Assembly: GCA_026707745.1 (NCBI GenBank)
Contig: JAPOWG010000043.1
Span: 1-64,000 of the forward strand
From: Chloroflexota bacterium
GTDB taxonomy: Bacteria > Chloroflexota > Anaerolineae > Aggregatilineales > Phototrophicaceae
Direction: 5' to 3'
DNA length: 64,000 nt
The first letter of the stretch is position 1, and every line of letters starts with the position of its first letter. A model generated the notes under the pieces. The model did not search any database. It was not told the DNA's origin and saw only the letters and a list, made by a program, of their open reading frames with translations. Positions 8,177-16,798 of the stretch are shown here, in pieces. Made by a program: the position numbers and the translations under genes.

Positions 8177-8983
8177 TCACAGGAAATTGCTCGAGCCGCA
8201 ATTCGCGCATTGCTTGTCCGCGGCCTGAACGACGGCCTTGCAATCATCACAGATTGTGATGCGGCCCTTTTTTAAGTTGTGGTTCACAGTCACGCGCTCA
8301 TCAAAGACGAAGCACTCCCCTTGCCATAGCGACTCCGCTGGATCGACCCGCTCCAGATAGCGCAATATGCCTCCGCGTAAATGATAAACCTCGCTGAATC
8401 CCTGTTCCAGCAAATACGCCGTTGCCTTTTCGCAGCGGATGCCGCCGGTGCAAAACATGGCTATGCGCGTATGCGTCTCGGGGTCTAAGCGCTGCGACAG
8501 AAATTGTGGCAGTTCATTAAAGGATTCGGTGCCGGGATTCAGCGCGCCCCGGAAGCTGCCCATTTGAACTTCATAGTCATTGCGCGCGTCAATGACGGTG
8601 ACATCGTCTTGCCTGATCAACTTGTTCCAATCACCCGCGTCTACGTAAGCGCCGACTTTCTCGTTAGGATCAAGGCCCGGGACTTTCAATGCGACGATCT
8701 CGCGCTTCAAACGAACTTTCATGCGCTGGAAGGGAATTTCATCATGAAACGAGGTCTTGATCTCCAAATCTGCAAGGCGCGGATCCCTCCGCAAGATATC
8801 CATCACGTGCTCGACCGCGCCGCGCCTTCCGGCGATGGTGGCGTTGATGCCCTCTTCCGCAAGCAGTATCGTGCCCCGCAGGCCGGCGTCCCGGCAGTGC
8901 TTTCGTAACGGCCCTTGCAAGGTTCTGTAATCCGCCAAGTGAACGAATTTGTAAAAGCTGGCAATCAGAATATTATTTTGCAT
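8177..8983 (-). CDS. trhO: tRNA uridine(34) hydroxylase, rhodanese-like (TrhO/UPF0176)
   Basis: A 268-residue TrhO homologue. TrhO introduces the 5-hydroxyl of ho5U at wobble position 34 of certain tRNAs using oxygen. Order of parts: an N-terminal acylphosphatase-like domain (ILIASFYKFVHL, GTILLAEEGINATIAG), a central rhodanese domain with the active-site loop MFCTGGIRCEKA (Cys178 and Cys184), and a C-terminal tail with two CxxC pairs (CDDC and CANC), likely a zinc knuckle. The frame is open to 9130, but homologues begin just before the ASFYKF segment, so I prefer the ATG at 8983; 9013 is an alternative. It is divergent from the GT4 gene at 9107. Confidence 0.9.
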   Translation of the reverse strand: MQNNILIASFYKFVHLADYRTLQGPLRKHCRDAGLRGTILLAEEGINATIAGRRGAVEHVMDILRRDPRLADLEIKTSFHDEIPFQRMKVRLKREIVALKVPGLDPNEKVGAYVDAGDWNKLIRQDDVTVIDARNDYEVQMGSFRGALNPGTESFNELPQFLSQRLDPETHTRIAMFCTGGIRCEKATAYLLEQGFSEVYHLRGGILRYLERVDPAESLWQGECFVFDERVTVNHNLKKGRITICDDCKAVVQAADKQCANCGSSNFL

Positions 8984-9093
8984 CACAGGACTCGTTTCAT
9001 TCGCGGCGTTCATTTTATTGGCGCTGGGAACGTCCGTGCAGGGCGAATCCTCTGCCAGCCCAACGACCGAGCTCGCCGGCAGGCGACGTATGT

Positions 9094-9099
9094 TATAAT
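9094..9099 (+). promoter_or_regulatory. -10 box (TATAAT) giving a possible leaderless start
   Basis: A consensus TATAAT ends 7 bases before the ATG of the GT4 gene at 9107. Transcription would then begin at or next to the start codon, and there is no Shine-Dalgarno sequence between. No good -35 element is present at the usual distance. A leaderless mRNA is therefore plausible. Confidence 0.5.
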
Positions 9100-9106
9100 T
9101 CACGAC

Positions 9107-10426
9107 ATGAAAATAGGGCTCAACGCGCACCTGTTGTCAGATCAGTCGGGCTATCGGTCGGCTGGTATTCACAGCTATATCGCCCATCTGCTCAGGCATA
9201 TGCCGGCGCAGGCTCCTGCTGACTGGCGCTTTCAAGCGATGGTAGGCGCGTCCAGCCGCGCTTTGTTTGACGGAGTCACAATGTCGCGCTCCCGCTTCGA
9301 TACATCGTCTTCCTGGCGGCGAATCCTGTGGGAGCAAGTTTTTCAAGCCCGGCAATTGCGCCAGTTCGACCTCTATCATGCCATGGCATTTGTCGCCCCG
9401 CTCTATTTGAAGGCGCCCATGGTGGTCACCGTATACGACCTTAGTTTTCTGCTTTTTCCCGGACGATTGAGCGCAGCAAGGCGTTGGTATCTGCACAACT
9501 TTACGGCTTTGACTTGTCGCCGGGCGCTGCGCGTTCTGGCGATCAGCCGCAGCACAGGCAAAGATCTTGCCAGGCTGCTCGGCGTAAATCCGGACAATAT
9601 CGATGTGACACCGCTTGGTTACGACAGATCGGTCTTTCGGCCCTTGCCCGCCACGACCATCGAGCGGTTTGCCGCGCGCCAGGGTTTGCCCGCCCGCTTT
9701 TGGCTCTTTGTTGGTACGCTGGAACCGCGTAAGAACCTGGCGATGCTGCTGCGGGCATATGCCCGCCTGCCGCGCTCGCAGCGCCTGCCCTTGATCCTGG
9801 TCGGGGGTAAAGGCTGGATGACGGATGACGTTTTCGCGATAATCGAGCGCGAGGGCTTGAAGGACAGTGTCCGGCATGTTGGATTTGTCCCTGCCGCGGA
9901 TCTGCCGCTTTGGTACAATAGTGCAGAGGCTTTTCTGTATCCTTCCCTGTATGAAGGTTTTGGACTTCCGGTACTCGAAGCGATGGCTTGTGGCACGCCG
10001 GTCGTCACGGCGGATGTATCGTCCTTGCCCGAGGTTGCTGGCGACGCGGGGCTGTGCTTGCCGCCAGAGGACACCGAGCCTTGGACGGCCGCGCTGGTCA
10101 ACATCAAGGGTGATCTTGGCTGGCGGGAGGAAGCGCGTGAGAGAGGTTTGGATCGCGCCAGGCACTTCTCCTGGGAGCGCACTGCGGCATTGACGCTCGA
10201 CAGTTATCGCAAAGCGCTGGCCGCCCACGGCCTGCCGCTGGACAAACAAGAGTCCGACGCAATTCCACAGGCGCAACCCAAGGATCAAACGCTATCGCGT
10301 TCGATGAGCGTTGAGCAAGAGTTGTTTATGTATACTATGGAGTTCATGCGACAATCGAGATACCATTCTCGCGTGAACGCGACATTCCTGGGATCTTTCC
10401 GCCGGTTACGCGCCGAGCGGCGCTGA
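9107..10426 (+). CDS. glycosyltransferase family 4 (mannosyltransferase-like)
   Basis: A 439-residue GT-B enzyme. It begins MKIGLNAHLLSDQ with a GIHSYIAHLL glycine-rich segment, typical of GT4 enzymes of the WbaZ/MtfB type. The donor-site domain shows FVGTLEPRKNLAMLL and the motif YPSLYEGFGLPVLEAMACGTPVVTA around two thirds of the way, with both glutamates of EX7E. After about residue 370 a 60-residue Gln/Ser-rich tail follows that is outside the usual fold. It precedes the glycosylphosphotransferase by 9 bases, so the pair likely acts in one exopolysaccharide pathway, this one adding a sugar to a lipid-linked intermediate. Confidence 0.9.
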   Translation: MKIGLNAHLLSDQSGYRSAGIHSYIAHLLRHMPAQAPADWRFQAMVGASSRALFDGVTMSRSRFDTSSSWRRILWEQVFQARQLRQFDLYHAMAFVAPLYLKAPMVVTVYDLSFLLFPGRLSAARRWYLHNFTALTCRRALRVLAISRSTGKDLARLLGVNPDNIDVTPLGYDRSVFRPLPATTIERFAARQGLPARFWLFVGTLEPRKNLAMLLRAYARLPRSQRLPLILVGGKGWMTDDVFAIIEREGLKDSVRHVGFVPAADLPLWYNSAEAFLYPSLYEGFGLPVLEAMACGTPVVTADVSSLPEVAGDAGLCLPPEDTEPWTAALVNIKGDLGWREEARERGLDRARHFSWERTAALTLDSYRKALAAHGLPLDKQESDAIPQAQPKDQTLSRSMSVEQELFMYTMEFMRQSRYHSRVNATFLGSFRRLRAERR

Positions 10427-10435
10427 CAACTGCTT

Positions 10436-11884
10436 ATGACTGCCAACCGACCGCTTTCCGAGCGCCCAACGATTGAGCCACGCTGGTTCTTCCCGCTGAT
10501 CGACGGCATTCTGGCATTTCTGGTATTCGCCCTCGCCTATGTGCTTCGCTACGAACTGCAGATTATCCGCCCCATTCTTGATCCGGCACAGCGCGATTTC
10601 ATGCCGTATGTCCCTTATGCCGGGGTCTACGCTGTGCTGATCTGGCTGAACTATCAGCGCAATGGACTGTACCGAAACATTGTCGGGCGCTCCTGGCTGG
10701 AAGAGGTTTATCTGATTGCCAGCAGCGTCGCCGTCTCGATCGTGATTGTGCTGGCGATGTTTTTCATTTTGCAGCCCACCGCAACCAGCCGCTTGATGTT
10801 GATATACGTGGCAGCCTTAACTTTGATTATTGGCGCCCTGTCGCGCCTGGTACGACGGTGGGTGCTGGCATATCTTCGTCATCATGGCATTGGCATTCGT
10901 CGCGTGTTGATCGTCGGTATGGGCGATATCGGTCAAGATATGCTGGGTACGATGTTGGCGCGGCCCGACTTCGGTTACCGACCGATCGGGTTCTTGGACG
11001 ATGACGAGACAAAAGCGGGAGACAGCGTAGGTCGCGTTGCAGCTTTGGGCCGGACCGACCAACTTGAAGAGATCATTCGGGCCCAGCAAGTAGATACGGT
11101 CGTCATCACTTTCCGTTGGAAGCACTATGATCGTATAGAGAAATTGTCTGAGATTTGCCGCGCAACCGGCACGGATTTGCGCATCGTGCCAGAACTCATG
11201 CAGCTCAGCATCCGCCAAGTGCAGGTGGAAAACCTAGATGGCATACCGCTTTTGGGCTTCGGCGCGCAACGTCCCTTCACCTCTGCCGATCAAGTGCTAA
11301 AACGCGGCCTTGATCTGATCCTTGTCGCGCTCAGTTTCCCCTTGTGGGCATCGGTAAGTTTGTTAGTAGCGATCGCGCTCACCCTGGAAGGGGAAGGGCC
11401 GGTCTTGTTCCGGCAAGAGCGGGTCGGCAAAGACGGACAAAAATTCGAGATGCTCAAATTCCGCAGCATGGTGGCGGATGCCGAGGCCATGCACGAGGAG
11501 ATGCTGCAAGCTTCCGGCGAGGACCCGCGCCATCCCAAGTTCGTCGACGACCCGCGCATCACCCGCGTCGGCCAGCTTTTGCGCCGCACCAGCCTCGACG
11601 AACTGCCAAACCTGTTGAATGTCTTGCGCGGGGAAATGAGTTTGGTTGGGCCGCGCCCGCCGACGCCGGATGAAGTGGAACACTATGAAGCGCGGCATAC
11701 GCGACGCTTGGGGATCACGCCGGGCATGACTGGCTGGTGGCAAGTTCGCGGACGCAGCAACGTGCCCTTCGACGAAATGTGCGCCATGGACATCTACTAT
11801 ATCGACAACTGGTCATTGTCCATGGATATCGAGATTCTTATGTTGACCATTCCCCGCGTCGTCTTGCGCAGCGGCGCTTACTGA
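10436..11884 (+). CDS. polyprenyl glycosylphosphotransferase (exopolysaccharide initiation)
   Basis: A 482-residue WbaP/CpsE-type membrane enzyme that transfers a sugar-1-phosphate from a nucleotide sugar to undecaprenyl phosphate, the first step of exopolysaccharide or glycan assembly. The N-terminal ~130 residues hold four to five membrane helices; a CoA-binding-like Rossmann segment follows (RRVLIVGMGDIGQD). After a further hydrophobic helix (LILVALSFPLWASV) comes the catalytic bacterial sugar transferase domain with LFRQERVGKDGQKFEMLKF, RRTSLDELPNLLNVLRGEM, SLVGPRP and PGMTGWWQV. It follows the GT4 gene closely. Its last 72 bases overlap, on the other strand, the end of the TetR gene. Confidence 0.93.
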   Translation: MTANRPLSERPTIEPRWFFPLIDGILAFLVFALAYVLRYELQIIRPILDPAQRDFMPYVPYAGVYAVLIWLNYQRNGLYRNIVGRSWLEEVYLIASSVAVSIVIVLAMFFILQPTATSRLMLIYVAALTLIIGALSRLVRRWVLAYLRHHGIGIRRVLIVGMGDIGQDMLGTMLARPDFGYRPIGFLDDDETKAGDSVGRVAALGRTDQLEEIIRAQQVDTVVITFRWKHYDRIEKLSEICRATGTDLRIVPELMQLSIRQVQVENLDGIPLLGFGAQRPFTSADQVLKRGLDLILVALSFPLWASVSLLVAIALTLEGEGPVLFRQERVGKDGQKFEMLKFRSMVADAEAMHEEMLQASGEDPRHPKFVDDPRITRVGQLLRRTSLDELPNLLNVLRGEMSLVGPRPPTPDEVEHYEARHTRRLGITPGMTGWWQVRGRSNVPFDEMCAMDIYYIDNWSLSMDIEILMLTIPRVVLRSGAY

Positions 11885-12553
11885 ATCAGCCCTGCGCTGG
11901 CAATTCGGCATGACAATCCGCGCTAATTTTGCGATCCCCTGCGGTACCATTGGCAAGAAGAACATCGGCCGAAGCAACTTGAACATCTCGTGCCAAAATG
12001 CCAGCAGTTTCTCCGTTGACGCCTGACCGGGCGACCGATCATAGAGCCAAAAGACAATCAGCAGCATGTGAAACATATGGAGTACGATGCCCAGGTCCGT
12101 GGCCGCGGATTCGCGCAAGGCGTCGTCCGAATCCAATACTAACTGGCGATAAGCGCTCGACAGGCGATGTCCCGGCGGGCTGTCCATCAACGAGGCTGCG
12201 GCCTCGGAACGCATGGCGCCGGCGAATAGCGCCGACATCGCCCCGCGCATGGGGCGCAAGCGACGGAGGTTCAAATCCAGCGCCTGACGATAGCGATCGG
12301 CAAGCTGCCCCGCCGGCAAGCTGGCCATCGTCGCCGTCAGCGCTTCGACTTGCTCGATGTACCAGCACCGGGCGATATCCTCCTTGCCCCCAAAATAATG
12401 ATAAATCAAGCCAACCGATACGTCGGCCTTCGCCGCAATCTCCCGCATGCTGACGGCATCATAACCGCTCTCGCTGAAGCATTCGGTAGCCGTTTGATAG
12501 ATGCGCTGACGCGTCTGATCACTTTTGCTAAGTGGCTTGGAGGACGTTGTCAC
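11813..12553 (-). CDS. TetR/AcrR family transcriptional regulator
   Basis: A 246-residue TetR-type repressor. Residues 12-60 form the DNA-binding domain (RQRIYQTATECFSESGYDAV, then MREIAAKADVSVGLIYHYFG). The rest is a helical ligand-binding domain ending in a polar tail of about 30 residues. The coding end overlaps the convergent glycosylphosphotransferase by 72 bases. A perfect dyad at 12564-12583, directly before the start codon, is likely its own operator, so it should repress itself. The effector and other targets are unknown; the nearest candidates are the divergent PBP gene and itself. Confidence 0.92.
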   Translation of the reverse strand: MTTSSKPLSKSDQTRQRIYQTATECFSESGYDAVSMREIAAKADVSVGLIYHYFGGKEDIARCWYIEQVEALTATMASLPAGQLADRYRQALDLNLRRLRPMRGAMSALFAGAMRSEAAASLMDSPPGHRLSSAYRQLVLDSDDALRESAATDLGIVLHMFHMLLIVFWLYDRSPGQASTEKLLAFWHEMFKLLRPMFFLPMVPQGIAKLARIVMPNCQRRADSVSAAAQDDAGNGQHKNLDIHGQ

Positions 12554-12563
12554 ATACCCCTCA

Positions 12564-12583
12564 CTTTCAGTCGATACTGAAAG
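12564..12583. promoter_or_regulatory. 20-bp palindromic operator of the TetR gene
   Basis: CTTTCAGT and ACTGAAAG form perfect 8-bp arms around CGAT, ending 11 bases before the TetR start codon. TATACT on the minus strand (12589-12584) abuts it and would serve as the -10 box, so a bound dimer would cover the transcription start. This is the usual arrangement of TetR autorepression. Confidence 0.65.
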
Positions 12584-12832
12584 AGTATACTTGATTTGCA
12601 GAGTTGCGTATGGCTGCGGAAGGCGCCAAGACCCGCGACTTCTATTTACTGTATTGTCGGAGGAAGACGCTGCCGCTCATGTGGTCGTGAGACTCGAGCG
12701 ATCAACCGACGCTCCCGCCGGCGCAATTGCTTTGCGTCGCAACAGAGGCGATAATGCGAAGATAGCCCGGGGAGAAAGACGCGATCACAGCGTGTACCGC
12801 TCGAAAATGGATCTCAGCCCAGAGCGCGAGAC

Positions 12833-15085
12833 ATGACCATCAGACCCTTGCTTTGCCTGCTCTTGATCGGCCTGTTGACACTGGGCGCCTGCGACTCGAT
12901 CCTGCTGGAGCGCAATTCGATTTTGACAGCGACCGCGCCGCCCGCAGTCCTTGAAAGCAGCAGCGCCGATCCACAAGATGTCTTGCGCGAGTTTATCGAC
13001 GTCTGGAACGATGAAGACTACGAGAGCATGTATCGACTCATCGCCGGGCGCAGTCGCGAACTCTATCCCAGGCAGATATTCATCAATCGCTATACCGAGG
13101 CGCATAGTGTCATCAGCTTCGCCGGCGTCACGCTCTCGCGCAGCGAGCTCACGTACCAGGGCAGCACCGCTATCGTCGACTACGACATTGTCATCGAGTC
13201 CCCTACTTTCGGGCGTATTCGAGACCGGGACCGCACCATGCGCATGGTCGACGAGGGCGGCTGGAAGATCGCTTGGTCACAGATGGATATCTTCGATGGC
13301 ATGTCGGCCCGGGCGCGCCTTAAGGAAGAAACCAGCTACGCCCAACGCGAAAACATCTACGATCGGGAGGGGCGGCCGCTGGCGGAACAAGGCGGCTTGG
13401 TCGACAGTCTATATGTCGTCCAGCAAGACATGAACAACATCGACGACTGCCTCAACACGCTCGCCATTGTCACCCGTCAGCAGATCAATACCATGCGAAA
13501 TATCTTCACCGGCTATCTGCCGGAAACTTTGTTTCATATTGCGGAGATTGATCCGGAGCGCTACGACGCCTATCGTGAGGACTTGGAATTCGATTGTGGC
13601 GTCACCACGGTTTCGCGCTATCGCACGCGCCGCTATTACGGCCACGGCATCGCCACCCACGTCCTAGGATATATCGGGCGTATCCCCGCTGAATTGCTGG
13701 ACTTTTGGAAAGCGCGCGGACGAGACGAGAGCGCGCTGGTCGGGCGCGCTGGCATCGAATTCAGTTATGAAAGCGTCTTGGGGGGCGAACCGAAACGGAC
13801 GCTGCAGATCGTGGAGCAAGGTGTCACGGTCGTCCGCGCGCTCGGCGGGTCGACAGGTCTAGCGCCGCAGCCGGTCACGCTCACCATCGATCGCGATCTA
13901 CAAGAGTCGGCCGCGCAGGCGCTGTCGGACGCGGTGAATTACGCTCTGCTCAATTGGGGCGGCATCACGCTGGGCGGCGCCATCGTCGCCTTGGACGTCA
14001 ATACCGGCGAGGTACTGGCCATGGCCAGTTATCCCAGCTTTGACCCGCATATCTTCAATCCCGATACGCAATATGATGTGCCGGATCGAACGGCGCGCCT
14101 AAACCGTGATACACGTTCGCCCTTCACGAACAAAGCCATCGCCGAACAGCACACGCCCGGCTCGGTCTACAAGATCGTCACGCTGCTTGCCGCCGCGTCG
14201 GAAGGCATCTTGCCGGATCCTTACCCCTATTTCTGCGATATAAAATGGCAGGGGCAGGACCGCTTTGGCGACGCAATTCCCGTTCGCTACGATTGGCGCT
14301 TGCTGGAAAACAAACCGGCTACCGGCGAGGTCGATATGAGCCGAGCGCTGGCGACCTCGTGCAATCCTTTCTTCTGGGAAGTGGGCGCGCTCATGTTCGG
14401 GGAAGATCCCGATTTGCAAGCGAGTTATGCCGAGCGACTCGGCTTCGGCAGCGCAACAGGCATCAATGGCTTGGGCATGGAAGCCGCCGGCGATGTCGCC
14501 TATCCCAATCCGCAAGAGCCGACGGAAGCCATCAACAATGCCATCGGACAGGGCAATGTCACGGTGACCGCGCTGCAGATGGCGGGCGCCACCGCCATGA
14601 TCGCCAATGGCGGCAAACGCTATCAACCCTATATCGTCAGCCATATCGGCACGCCAGGTACGGAAAACTATCGACAGGAAAACCAGCCTACTCTGTTGCC
14701 GAGCCAGGGCCTGGACGCGAACGCGCTCGAGATTGTGCGGGAGGGCATGTGTCAGGTCACGACAATACCCGATGTAGGTACGGCTTGGTGGGTCTTCGAG
14801 GGGGCGCCATATACGGTCTGCGGCAAGACCGGTACAGCCGAAACCGCCGGGCAACCCAACGCCTGGTTCGTGGCCTATTTCCCGGCAGATGAACCGCAGA
14901 TCGCCTTTGCCGGTGTCATGGCCAATTCGCGCGAGGGCTCGGAAGTGGTGGCGCCGATGATCCGCCGCATCCTCGATATACGCGAAGGGGCTGTGATCGA
15001 GCCCTATCCGGAATTCTGGCTGGGGCCATTCAATCCCTTGCCATCGCAGGAAGAAGCGCTGGCGGTTTACGATCCGGAGAGTTAG
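12833..15085 (+). CDS. class B penicillin-binding protein, lipoprotein with NTF2-like head
   Basis: A 750-residue peptidoglycan DD-transpeptidase. It starts with a lipoprotein signal (LLTLGAC, Cys20). Residues about 45-155 form an NTF2-like domain of the MecA_N type; a PBP dimerisation region follows (YDREGRPLAE, then YYGHGIATHVLGYIG). The transpeptidase domain is complete: SVYK with Ser444, SCN at 509-511 and KTG at 665-667. It cross-links peptidoglycan outside the membrane, anchored by lipid rather than by the usual transmembrane helix. PBP2a/PbpA-type architecture is common in monoderm bacteria. The start codon has only a weak ribosome-binding site. The last four bases overlap the convergent 3D-domain gene. 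Confidence 0.93.
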   Translation: MTIRPLLCLLLIGLLTLGACDSILLERNSILTATAPPAVLESSSADPQDVLREFIDVWNDEDYESMYRLIAGRSRELYPRQIFINRYTEAHSVISFAGVTLSRSELTYQGSTAIVDYDIVIESPTFGRIRDRDRTMRMVDEGGWKIAWSQMDIFDGMSARARLKEETSYAQRENIYDREGRPLAEQGGLVDSLYVVQQDMNNIDDCLNTLAIVTRQQINTMRNIFTGYLPETLFHIAEIDPERYDAYREDLEFDCGVTTVSRYRTRRYYGHGIATHVLGYIGRIPAELLDFWKARGRDESALVGRAGIEFSYESVLGGEPKRTLQIVEQGVTVVRALGGSTGLAPQPVTLTIDRDLQESAAQALSDAVNYALLNWGGITLGGAIVALDVNTGEVLAMASYPSFDPHIFNPDTQYDVPDRTARLNRDTRSPFTNKAIAEQHTPGSVYKIVTLLAAASEGILPDPYPYFCDIKWQGQDRFGDAIPVRYDWRLLENKPATGEVDMSRALATSCNPFFWEVGALMFGEDPDLQASYAERLGFGSATGINGLGMEAAGDVAYPNPQEPTEAINNAIGQGNVTVTALQMAGATAMIANGGKRYQPYIVSHIGTPGTENYRQENQPTLLPSQGLDANALEIVREGMCQVTTIPDVGTAWWVFEGAPYTVCGKTGTAETAGQPNAWFVAYFPADEPQIAFAGVMANSREGSEVVAPMIRRILDIREGAVIEPYPEFWLGPFNPLPSQEEALAVYDPES

Positions 15086-16635
15086 ATGTTGCAACCGCCC
15101 GGCACACTGCGGATAGGTGTCCAGGCCGGCAAGATATAATCGATTTCGGGCGGAACCGGCGTCAAGAGATAGACCTTGACATAGCGACGCCAGGAAACCC
15201 AGTCTTCATCGCTGTAACCGAGGTCAATCCAATAGCGTGAGCTGCGCGGTCCTCCTGTATCCGCCATAAAAGCGGTGCCATAGCCGGGAACAAAAACCTC
15301 GCTGCGATATCGAATGATCTTTGGGTCAGCGGCGATGATGCCCTTTTCCAGTGTCCAGCCAATCGAGGTCACGTTGTCGCCGCCCAGCGCCGCCGGGTGA
15401 TAACTGGTCGCTAACATGCACAGCACCCGCCAATAGAGACGCGGTCCCCCCGGCGTTTCAACTGTTCGCAGGTCGATCTTCGTCCCGTAGCGGATGAGTT
15501 GGTCTTGCGGCGGCTGCGTGATGACGGTTTCAGTAATATTTCGGCTGACTTCGGCGCCATTCTCGTAGCGCACCAGGCTGCGGATTTCCCGCGTACCGTT
15601 CTGCCCCGGCTGCGCAAGGACCGTTTGATCGAGGCTCAACCCGGCGTCAGCCACATAGCGCAACTCAAAGGCTATCGCCTCCTGCCGCGCGCTGTGCTCT
15701 TCGGTGACGCGCACAATTTCGATGAGCATGTCGGTGACGACCTCGGTGTCGCCGCTCGGTATCACATAATCCAGACCGAAGAGAGGCGCGTTTAACTCTT
15801 GCAGCACGTCGCCTACGCGCTGGGCCTGGGTGCGCACTTCGATGAGCACGCCATCCAGCCGCAAGGCAATCGGGATTGCCCGCTCGATTACTATCGTCAT
15901 GTCCCCGCTGGCGGCGCTGTCCCGGGGCGGTTTGATCTCGTCGTTGGGATGCAGCTCTATGCGGGACTCGGCCAAAGCTGCGCCCACTGTTTCGGCTGTA
16001 GTTAGAAGGGTGGATCGCTCGTTATTGTCGATGACGGTCAAACTTAGCGGTCGGCGAACTTCGATATGTTCGGCGGGGACCGTCCAGTCCGCCAGGGCGT
16101 CGGCATATGCCGGCGCGCCGTTCACTCGGATTTTGTCATCGCCGGTGACCACGATTCCGGCGCTATTCAAGATCTTCAAGGGATTGTCCAAGGCGGTACG
16201 CAATTCCTGGACTTCGTCGCCGACCTCAATCGTCACATCGCGCGCGGTTTTTATCGTGATGGTCATGCCATCAAGTATCGCGTCGTCAAGGTCATGAGAA
16301 AGCGAAGCATCCACCGGTACTACAATATTCGATTCCTCCAAAAGGTCAGCAATTGTCTCGACGCGCGTGGATACCTGGCGCGGATAACCGTCCCGATTGA
16401 TCGTAACCTGCCTCTTGGCGCCGATGCTCGAGAATAAATCAGGGGGAAGGCTACGGATAAAGAGTACGGTGCTGATAACCAGTGTGCAGCAGGTCACCGC
16501 GACAATCAAGAGCAGCGGCCAGCGCCGAGCCCGACCTGCCCTGCCCCTACGCCGCGCGACATTCACCGGCCGCGTATCCTCCGCTCGGTCGCGAAAGGGC
16601 TGGGTATCCTCTGCCTGTGACGAAGTCATGCTCAT
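15082..16635 (-). CDS. DUF348/G5/3D domain cell-wall protein
   Basis: A 517-residue surface protein. After a cytoplasmic Arg-rich stretch there is one membrane helix (WPLLLIVAVTCCTLVISTVL). Outside follow three DUF348 ubiquitin-like repeats (each with a VTIN/ITIK...DGM pattern), then a G5 domain (EIRSLVRYENGAEVS), and at the C-terminus a 3D domain with its three aspartates in IIAADPKI, AFMADTGG and WIDLGYSD. This layout matches YabE/Rpf2-like proteins of monoderms, in which the 3D domain is related to lytic transglycosylase MltA. It probably remodels peptidoglycan. I use the ATG at 16635; 16629 is equally possible. Convergent with, and overlapping by four bases, the PBP gene. Confidence 0.88.
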   Translation of the reverse strand: MSMTSSQAEDTQPFRDRAEDTRPVNVARRRGRAGRARRWPLLLIVAVTCCTLVISTVLFIRSLPPDLFSSIGAKRQVTINRDGYPRQVSTRVETIADLLEESNIVVPVDASLSHDLDDAILDGMTITIKTARDVTIEVGDEVQELRTALDNPLKILNSAGIVVTGDDKIRVNGAPAYADALADWTVPAEHIEVRRPLSLTVIDNNERSTLLTTAETVGAALAESRIELHPNDEIKPPRDSAASGDMTIVIERAIPIALRLDGVLIEVRTQAQRVGDVLQELNAPLFGLDYVIPSGDTEVVTDMLIEIVRVTEEHSARQEAIAFELRYVADAGLSLDQTVLAQPGQNGTREIRSLVRYENGAEVSRNITETVITQPPQDQLIRYGTKIDLRTVETPGGPRLYWRVLCMLATSYHPAALGGDNVTSIGWTLEKGIIAADPKIIRYRSEVFVPGYGTAFMADTGGPRSSRYWIDLGYSDEDWVSWRRYVKVYLLTPVPPEIDYILPAWTPIRSVPGGCNI

Positions 16636-16798
16636 AATGATGAGTTTACCGAGCGGGGGCGCATCTGAACAGCGGTTTTGGACATGCGCGACGTTAATGA
16701 TACAAAGTCTCAATTAGACCTTGCCTTTGGCTATTTAGCATTATAGCATTTAGATTGCAAAATCCCCGTATTGTTCACAGGAGTTGGAGGTAAGACAG

